The notes below the pieces were generated by a model. It saw only the letters and a program-made list of their open reading frames with translations, had not been told where the DNA came from and did not search any database. Below, in pieces: positions 57,112 to 64,000 of a stretch of 64,000 nucleotides of DNA. The position numbers and the translations under genes are program-made. Location: NCBI RefSeq assembly GCF_010093535.1, contig NW_022985224.1, positions 50,332 through 114,331 of the forward strand, given 5' to 3'. The first letter of the stretch is position 1. Each line of letters begins with the position of its first letter. This DNA comes from Lindgomyces ingoldianus (taxonomy: Eukaryota > Ascomycota > Dothideomycetes > Pleosporales > Lindgomycetaceae).

Positions 57112-59321
57112 GTAGCACTTAATATAAAAGGTCTTTAAACTTACTTTCTAATAACTTAGAAAAAAACTACTTAAGTAAGGCTAATAAGCTAAGCCTTTTA
57201 CTAAGATAAGCTATGTAAAATAATTTAATAACTACTTAAACTTAAAAAAAAAAAAGCTTTTAAAAAATTTTTACTTACTTAATTTAGACATAAACTAGAA
57301 CTTAAATAGTAGATAGACATCTAGTATATAAAACGTACCTTATTTATAACTCTAGCTTAATAACTAAATTATAAAATCTACATAGTTATAATTTCTAATA
57401 TAGACTAAGCTTTAGCTCTTTAAAAACACACTAACTTAAGAATAATAGTCCTTTAAAACTACTATAACTTATTATATGTCTTTTTTTAAGATAAGTTTAA
57501 TAAGCTTTTAATATAACATTTATATAATTACTAAATAACTTTTAAGCCTAGTAAATAACTTAGTTATAGGCTACTATATAAAATGTTACTAAATAAATTA
57601 AAAGTGCTTTAAAAATACTTTAATAAAAACTTAAAAAAAAAGTTTATTTAAGCTAGCTTCTTAGTAGTAGTGTTACTTATACTATTTATAAAAAAACTTA
57701 AAAGTAGGCTTTAATTTTATATTAACTACTAAAAACTAAATACTGTTACTATTAAAAACTAATACTTAATTTTTTTTTATAAGAAACTTTAAGCTAACTA
57801 ACTAAAGTAAAGTATTTTATAAAGTTAGATATTATTACTACTTTTAACAAGCTAAAAATAGTAAAGAGTAATAAGTAGCTAATAGTGTTTTAGACTTAAT
57901 ATAAACTATTTAAGTACCTAGTAATGCTCTTTAGCTTAGCTAACACGCTTAGTACTTTTTAACATTTTATAAATAACTTACTTTAACTCTACCTAGACAT
58001 GTTCTGCACTATGTATATTAATAATATTCTAATTTACAGTAATAGCCTTTTAGAGCATAAACAGCATGTACGCCTAGTGCTAAAGGCTATAGAAAAAGCA
58101 GGTCTGTAACTTAATGTAGATAAATGTAAGTTCTACTAATTAAAAGTTACATATTTAAGATATATAATTTTTATAAATAGCATTTAAATAAACTCTATTA
58201 AAGTTTAGACTATGCTAAATTAGTAATACTTAAAGAATATAAAAGATGTTTAAGCTTTTATAAAATTTACTAACTTTTACTAATAATTTATTAATAACTT
58301 TTTATAGTAAGTAAGCCTTATAATTACACTTACTAAGAAAAAGATTTAATTTAACTTTAACTTAAATTACTAATAGTTCTTTAACTAGCTAAAGAAAGCC
58401 TTTACTAAAGCTTTAATACTTTACTACTTTAACTTTAAACTACTAATACTTGTAAAAGGTAATGCCTTAGACTATGTAGTAGCAGAAGTTCTTTTCTAGA
58501 CTAAGCTAGATAGGACTATTAAGCCTATTATATACTTTTTAAAAAAAATAAGTTCTGTAGAAGGTAATTATAAGATTTATAACAAAAAATTACTTACTAT
58601 AGTACACTACTTTAAATAATAGTAACTTAAACTAGAAAGTGCAGCGCATCTAATATAGGTCTTATTTAACTATAAAAACTTATAGTACTTTATAACTATA
58701 AAATAACTTAGCTACTAATAAGCTTATTAGTTTAAATACTTATTTTATTTTAATTTTAAGATTACTTATTATTCTAGTTAAAACAGAGGGAAACTAGATG
58801 CCTTTATAAAGTAATTCTAAAACATTTTTACTTAAAAAAAAGTGTAAAAGGCTTAACACTAAACTCTACTTTAACTTAAGCTATTTTTAGACCTTAACTT
58901 AAACAAAATAGATTAGATAATTAATTAGATTATTACTAATAAGTATCTAAATAATAAATTTATTTTAAAAACTTTAGACCTACTTTAAAATAGCGCTAGT
59001 TAGTTAAAAAAAGTAACACTAGCTAACTATAAAAACTAAAATAGTAAGCTATATTACTATAACTAACTTATAATTCTTAATTTTAATAAACTAAGAATTA
59101 AACTACTCTAAATTATACATAACTTACCTGTTAAAGAACACCTAGGCAGAGAAAAGACTCTTAACCTACTATAGAGAGAGTACTACTAGCCCCGCATGTT
59201 CTATACTGTACGCTAATATGTATTATGTTACTATACTTACTATAAAGCAAAAGCTTCTTAAAAAAAGTATAATAGCCTACTTAAACTACTTCTAATCTCT
59301 AAATAAGCTTAAAAAAATATA

Positions 59322-60421
59322 ATGTACTTCACAGGCAAGTTGCTTACACACCTAAGTTGCTTACTTTTGCTAAGACCCTACTAAACTACCCTTCCTACAC
59401 TAATGCATTCCCTATAACACTACTTAGACGTGCTAAAAGAATGTTAGATATAGCTTACACTTTAAGCTTTTAAATAAGACATAAAACTTTTAAAAAAATG
59501 TGCTATAGCTATATATAAAGTTTTATAAAAAATAATAAATAACTATAGCGCTAGATAACTTTTATAAGCTAATTCTACAGCTAAATTATAAAGGCTAGGC
59601 AATAAAAAAGAGCAGGTAATTATTAAGACTATACTTAAGCTATATGCGTAAGAAATTTCCCCTTAGATAGCATTTATAGCTAATATAGCTAATTCTTTAC
59701 GCGCTAAGCATAATCTAGGCTATGTTTACATAAACTAGCCTAGTATGTTTGTAAAGTGTTATTTAGAGCTTAAAGTAACATTTAAGCGTAAGTACAACTA
59801 TAAAAGAGCTCTTTATAAGAGTTCTAGAGTAATTTAGAGCAGGTTTAGCCTTGTAGAGAATATTAAAGCTAAGTATAGCATCTAGAATAATAACACGTAC
59901 AACTTTAGCAAGACAGGGTTTATAATTAGTTAGATATCTTTTAACTATACTTACACTTAAAACTTTACTTTAAGCTTTAAATAACACTTTATAAACATAC
60001 TAGGCTAGTTTATGTAAATATAGCCTAGATTATGCTTAGCGCGCAAAGAATTAGCTATATTAGCTATAAATACTATCTAAGAGGAAATTCTTTACACATA
60101 TAGCTTAAGTATAGTCTTAATAATTACCTGCTTTTTTTTATTACCTAGCCTTTATAATTTAGCTGTAGAATTAGCTTATAAAAGTTATCTAGCGCTATAG
60201 TTATTTATTATTTTTTATAAAACTTTATATATAGCTATAGCACATTTCTTTAAAAGTTTTATGTTTTATTTAAAAGCTTAAAGCGTAAGCTGTATCTAAC
60301 ATTCTTTTAGCATGTCTAAGTAGTGTTATAGGGAATGCATTAGTATAGGAAGGGTGGTTTAGTAGGGTCTTAGTAAAAGTAAGCAACTTAGGTGTGTAAG
60401 CAACTTGCCTGTGAAGTACAT
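59322..60421. mobile_element. Foldback element, copy 2: 1,100 bp, arms about 480 bp
   Basis: Begins ATGTACTTCACAGGC and ends GCCTGTGAAGTACAT, flanked by TA on both sides. The empty site (aaatata/ttaatt) is seen in Gypsy-A copies 1 and 4, supporting a TA target duplication. The whole left arm (59322 to about 59800) pairs with the right arm (about 59940-60421) with only scattered transitions, leaving a loop of about 140 bp. No protein-coding capacity. TA duplication and long inverted ends suggest mobilisation by a Tc1/mariner/pogo-type transposase supplied elsewhere. Confidence 0.9.
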
Positions 60422-60953
60422 TATTAATTAATTTTATTATAAACCTACTTTTATCTAAAAGGTATATAAATATTATAGTAGTTATTAATTACTTAACTCA
60501 GTATTAATACTTAATACTATATTCCTTTATAACTGCCTTTAATATAGCCTAGTTATTCTACTAATATATATAAGTTTACTATAGTCTGCCTAACATAATT
60601 ATATTAGACAGAGGTACGTAGTTTGTCTTAGCCTTTTAGAATAAACTTTATAAATAGCTCTAAATTATCCTCTATCTATCTACAGCTTTTTACCTAGAGA
60701 CTAATAGCTAGACTAAGAACATAAACACTATAATAAAATAAGTTCTATAAGTGTACATAAACTACTAGTAAGATAACTAGGTAAAATAGTTAGCTATAGC
60801 ATAGTTTAAAGCTAATAACATAATATCTAAATTAATATAAGTATCTTTATTCTTAGCAAACTATAAATACTACTTTTAAATACCCTTTAACTAACTTATT
60901 AATTTATATAAGTAATAAATGTAAATAAACTTATTAATAAAATTTAAAATATA

Positions 60954-62053
60954 ACGTACTTTATAGGTAAGTTGCTTACACACCTAAGTTACTTACTTTT
61001 GCTAAGACCCTACTAAACCACCTTTTTTACACTAATGCATTCTCTATAACACTACTTAGACGCGCTAAAAGAATGTTAGATATAGCTTACACTCTAAGCT
61101 TTTAAATAAGATATAAAACTTTTAAAGAAATATGCTATAGCTATATATAAAGTCTTATAAAAAATAATAAATAACTATAGCACTAGACAACCTTTATAAG
61201 CTAATTTTATAGCTAAATTATAAAGGCTAAGTAATAAAAAAAAGCAGGTAATTATTAAGACTATACTTAAGCTATATGCGTAAAAAATTTCCTCTTAGAT
61301 AGCATTTATAGCTAATATAGCTAATTCTTTACACGCTAAGCATAATCTAGGCTATGTTTACATAAACTAGCCTAGTACATTTGTAAAGTGTTATTTAGAG
61401 CTTAAAGTAAAGTTTTAAGTGTAAGTATAGTTAAAAGATATCTAGCTAATTATAAACTTTATCTTACTAAAGTTGTACATGTTATTATTCTAGATGCTAT
61501 ACTTAGCTTTAATATTCTCTATAAGGCTAAACCTGCCCTAAATTACTCTAGGACTCTTGTAAAAAGCTCTTTTATAGTTATACTTACACTTAAATGTTAC
61601 TTTAAGCTCTAAATAACGCTTTACAAACATACTAGGCTAGTTTATGCAAACATAGCCTAGATTATGCTTAGTGCGCAAAGAATTAGCTATATTAGCTATA
61701 AATGCTATTTAAGGGGAAATTTCTTACGCATATAGCTTAAGTATAGTCTTAATAATTACCTGCTTTTTTTTATTGCCTAGCTTTTATAATTTAGCTGTAG
61801 AATTAGCTTATAAAGGTTGTTTAGCACTATAGTTATTTATTAATTTTTATAAAACTTTATATATAGCTATAGCATATTTCTTTAAGAGTTTTATGTCTTA
61901 TTTAAAAGCTTAGAGTGTAAGCTGTATCTAACATTCTTTTAGCGCGTCTAAGTAGTGTTGTGGGGAATGCATTAGTGTAGAAAGGGTAGTTTAGTAGGGT
62001 CTTAGCAAAAGTAAGCAACTCAGGTGTGTAAGCAACTCGCCTATAAAGTACGT
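60954..62053. mobile_element. Foldback element, copy 3: 1,100 bp, loop inverted relative to copy 2
   Basis: Begins ACGTACTTTATAGG and ends CCTATAAAGTACGT, flanked by TA (60952-60953, 62054-62055). The arms match those of copy 2. The loop segment (about 61420-61610) matches the reverse complement of copy 2's loop, so the two copies lie in opposite orientation. Same length to the base. Inserted only 532 bp from copy 2 in the same host element. Confidence 0.9.
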
Positions 62054-62482
62054 TATTTAAATATATTTATAAAAACTTACATAGGCTTAAGCTTTTTAAT
62101 AAGAGTATGTAAATAAATCTTAAACTCCTGCCCCTGCGTATACAGCTAGCAAGAAAGTCTAGCTAGACACTAGAAATATCTAAATAAACTAATAATTAAA
62201 AAAACTTAATTAAAAAAACCTTAGCCTTTTTATAGTAGCCTATATAGTTTTATTACATGCTTACTAATTAATCCTACCTAACAGTATAAAGATACACTCT
62301 GTGTTCTATATATTATTGCTGCGCTAAGTAGCCTCTAAATCTAACTATCTACTTAAATAGCTAAATATACTACCTAAACTTATTATTATAAATAATAAAC
62401 TAAAATATGTTATAAAAGATGTTAAATAGATCTAGTTTAATAAGAAAAAATATATCTATAAATACTTTATAAAATAGACTAA

Positions 62483-62800
62483 TGTCACGATTGTGCACGA
62501 GTAAGGTTATAGAGCTTCACAGAGGTCTAGTTCAATTACTACGTGAGGTATTATAGTAGGTACAAGACGTTGTGTAAGAAATAGAAAAGTTTAGAAGAAA
62601 ATTAGTAATTAAATACTTAGCTTAAAAGTTTAAGCACTTTAAGTATAAATTAAGCCTGTTTTAGGTTTAGTTAGTGTTAAGGCAGTTTATGCTTAAGTTT
62701 ATGTCTATGTTATGTTATATTTATGTTAGACATGCACTAATAATACTCTAGTACACGTCTAATACAGTTATGTCTAAGATCTAGGGAGGATACTATAACA
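62483..62800 (-). repeat. 3' LTR of Gypsy-A copy 5
   Basis: 318 bp. The first 120 bases are nearly unmutated (tgtcacgattgtgcacgag), the remainder increasingly AT-rich, so RIP density changes along one LTR. Confidence 0.93.
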
Positions 62801-64000
62801 GTACCCCCCCTCTTATTAGAAAAGGAATTCTTTACATTAGTAGTTCTAGCATTAAGTTATCTTTATTAGGGTACAGGTTTAGTTTAGATAAGTATTAAGC
62901 ATAAAATTAAGTTACTATAAAGTTCTTTTATAGGGCTTCTGCAGGTTCTTATAATAGTTTATTATATCTAGTTTATTTTATAAAGTATTTATAAATATGT
63001 TTTTTCTTGTTAAACTAGATTTATTTAACATCTTTTACAACATATTCTAGTTTATTATTTATAATAATAGGTTTAAGTAGTAGGTTTAGCTGTCTAGGTA
63101 GATAGTTAGATTTAAGGGCTACTTAGCGCAGTAATAATACGTGGAACACAGGGTGTATCTTTATGCTGTTAGGTAGGATTAATTAGTAGGTGTGCAATAA
63201 AACTATATAGGCTACTATAAAAAGGCTAAGGTTCTTCTAATTAAGTTTTTTTAATTATTAGTTTATTTAAATATTTCTAGTGTCTAGCTAGACCTTCTTG
63301 CTAGCTGCATACATAGAGGTAGAAGTTTAGAATTAGTTTATGTACTCTTATTAAAAAGCTTAAGCCTATGTAAGCTTTTTATAAATATATTTAAATATAT
63401 TTTAAATCTTATTAATAAGTTTATTTATATTTATTACTTATATAAATTAATAAGTTAGTTAGAGAGTATTTAAAAGTAGTTTAAATTTTATTTAGAAGTA
63501 GTATCTATAGTTTGCTAAGAATAAGGATACTTATGTTAATTTAAATGTTATGTTATTAGCTTTAAACTATGCTATAGCTAACTATTTTACCTAGTTGTCC
63601 TACTAGTAGTTTATGTACACTTATAAGACTTATTTTATTATAGTGTTTGTATTCTTAGTCTAGCTATTAGTCTCTAAGTAAAAAGCTATAAATAAATAAA
63701 GGATAATTTAGAGCTATTTATAAAGTTTGTCCTAGAAGGCTAAGACAAACTACGTACCTCTGTCTAATATAATTATGTTAGGCAAGCTATAGTAAACTTA
63801 TACATATTAGTAAAATAACTAGGCTATATTAAAGGCAGTTATAAAGAAATATAGTATTAAGTGTTAATACTTAGTTAAGTAATTAATAACTACTATAATA
63901 TTTATATACTTTTTAGATAAAAGTAGGTTTATAATAAAATTAATTAATATATCTTTTTAAGCTTATTTAGAGATTAGAAGTAGTTTAAGTAGGCTATTAT
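62483..64000 (-). mobile_element. Gypsy-A copy 5, 3' part, runs off the window
   Basis: The 3' LTR is at 62483-62800, followed by the C-run (polypurine tract on the - strand, 62801-62810) and the integrase/chromodomain region in reverse, matching 44114-45300 of copy 3 but strongly RIP-mutated. The left flank ACTAA (62478-62482) would be the target duplication; the right side is outside the window. Confidence 0.9.

Larger units (their letters stand above)
43344..64000 (+). mobile_element. Gypsy-A copy 2, old host element split by nested insertions
   Basis: The pieces are 43344-43795, 49461-51001, 57112-59321, 60422-60953 and 62054-62482, joining in order when the guests are removed; the remainder lies beyond the window. 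The sequence follows Gypsy-A copy 1 throughout but is the most RIP-mutated. Its reverse transcriptase (about 58010-58040) reads YINNILIYSNS. Guests: Gypsy-A copy 3 (43796-49460), Gypsy-A copy 4 (51002-57111), two foldback elements and Gypsy-A copy 5 (from 62483). Target duplications at the junctions show that each guest arrived after this copy. Confidence 0.92.

Overview
The window looks like a filamentous ascomycete (Pezizomycotina) chromosome segment with a split, isochore-like layout; I cannot name the species. Three things point there: genes with short GT-AG introns (about 41-103 bases); a plant-cell-wall and secretome gene set (GH30, GH92, AA9, S10 carboxypeptidase, a small cysteine-rich secreted protein); and transposons saturated with C-to-T/G-to-A changes, mainly CpA to TpA, the mark of repeat-induced point mutation (RIP).

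Layout. 1-18.3 kb is AT-rich RIP-mutated repeat: the 3' part of one Ty3/gypsy chromovirus (Gypsy-B, LTR 5214-5488), a Ty1/copia remnant (to about 9 kb), two tandem-repeat fields (9.6-10.6 kb), a duplicated 364-bp unit, a full-length copy of a second gypsy family (Gypsy-A, 11923 to about 17582) and a foldback DNA element cut by an assembly gap (17578-18007). 18.4-43.3 kb is a gene island of normal base composition. From 43344 to the end, one old Gypsy-A copy (+ strand) has been split by a younger Gypsy-A on the - strand (43796-49460, TSD CTACT), another Gypsy-A on the + strand (51002-57111, TSD GTAGC), two 1,100-bp foldback elements (59322-60421 and 60954-62053, TA target duplications) and a further - strand Gypsy-A (from 62483). 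Two short, unmutated solo-LTR-like insertions (310 bp and 127 bp, each with 5-bp TSD) sit inside the second guest.

Gene island in order: multi-pass membrane protein (+); dual-specificity phosphatase pseudogene with transition-type stops (+); secreted GH30 glucanase/xylanase-like enzyme (-); a degraded secreted-protein candidate (-); frameshifted EthD-family pseudogene (-); secreted GH92 alpha-mannosidase with a one-base frame conflict at its first intron (-); small six-cysteine secreted protein resembling the biotrophy-associated BAS2 family (+); F-box protein (-); serine carboxypeptidase S10, five exons (-); secreted DUF4360-like protein (-); AA9 lytic polysaccharide monooxygenase, five exons, with unusual active-site substitutions (+); and a 2EXR-like protein, three exons (-). 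Six of the nine genes called as coding, GH92 included, have an apparent signal peptide. They act on polysaccharide, glycoprotein glycans or protein outside the cell, so the island reads as a small secretome patch enclosed by RIP-silenced repeats.

Most notable: the foldback elements (whole-element inverted repeats with arms near 480 bp), the dated nesting series, graded RIP of the reverse-transcriptase active site (YIDN in the youngest copy, YINN in older ones), a 127-bp solo LTR, and the AA9 with Phe at the axial Tyr position.
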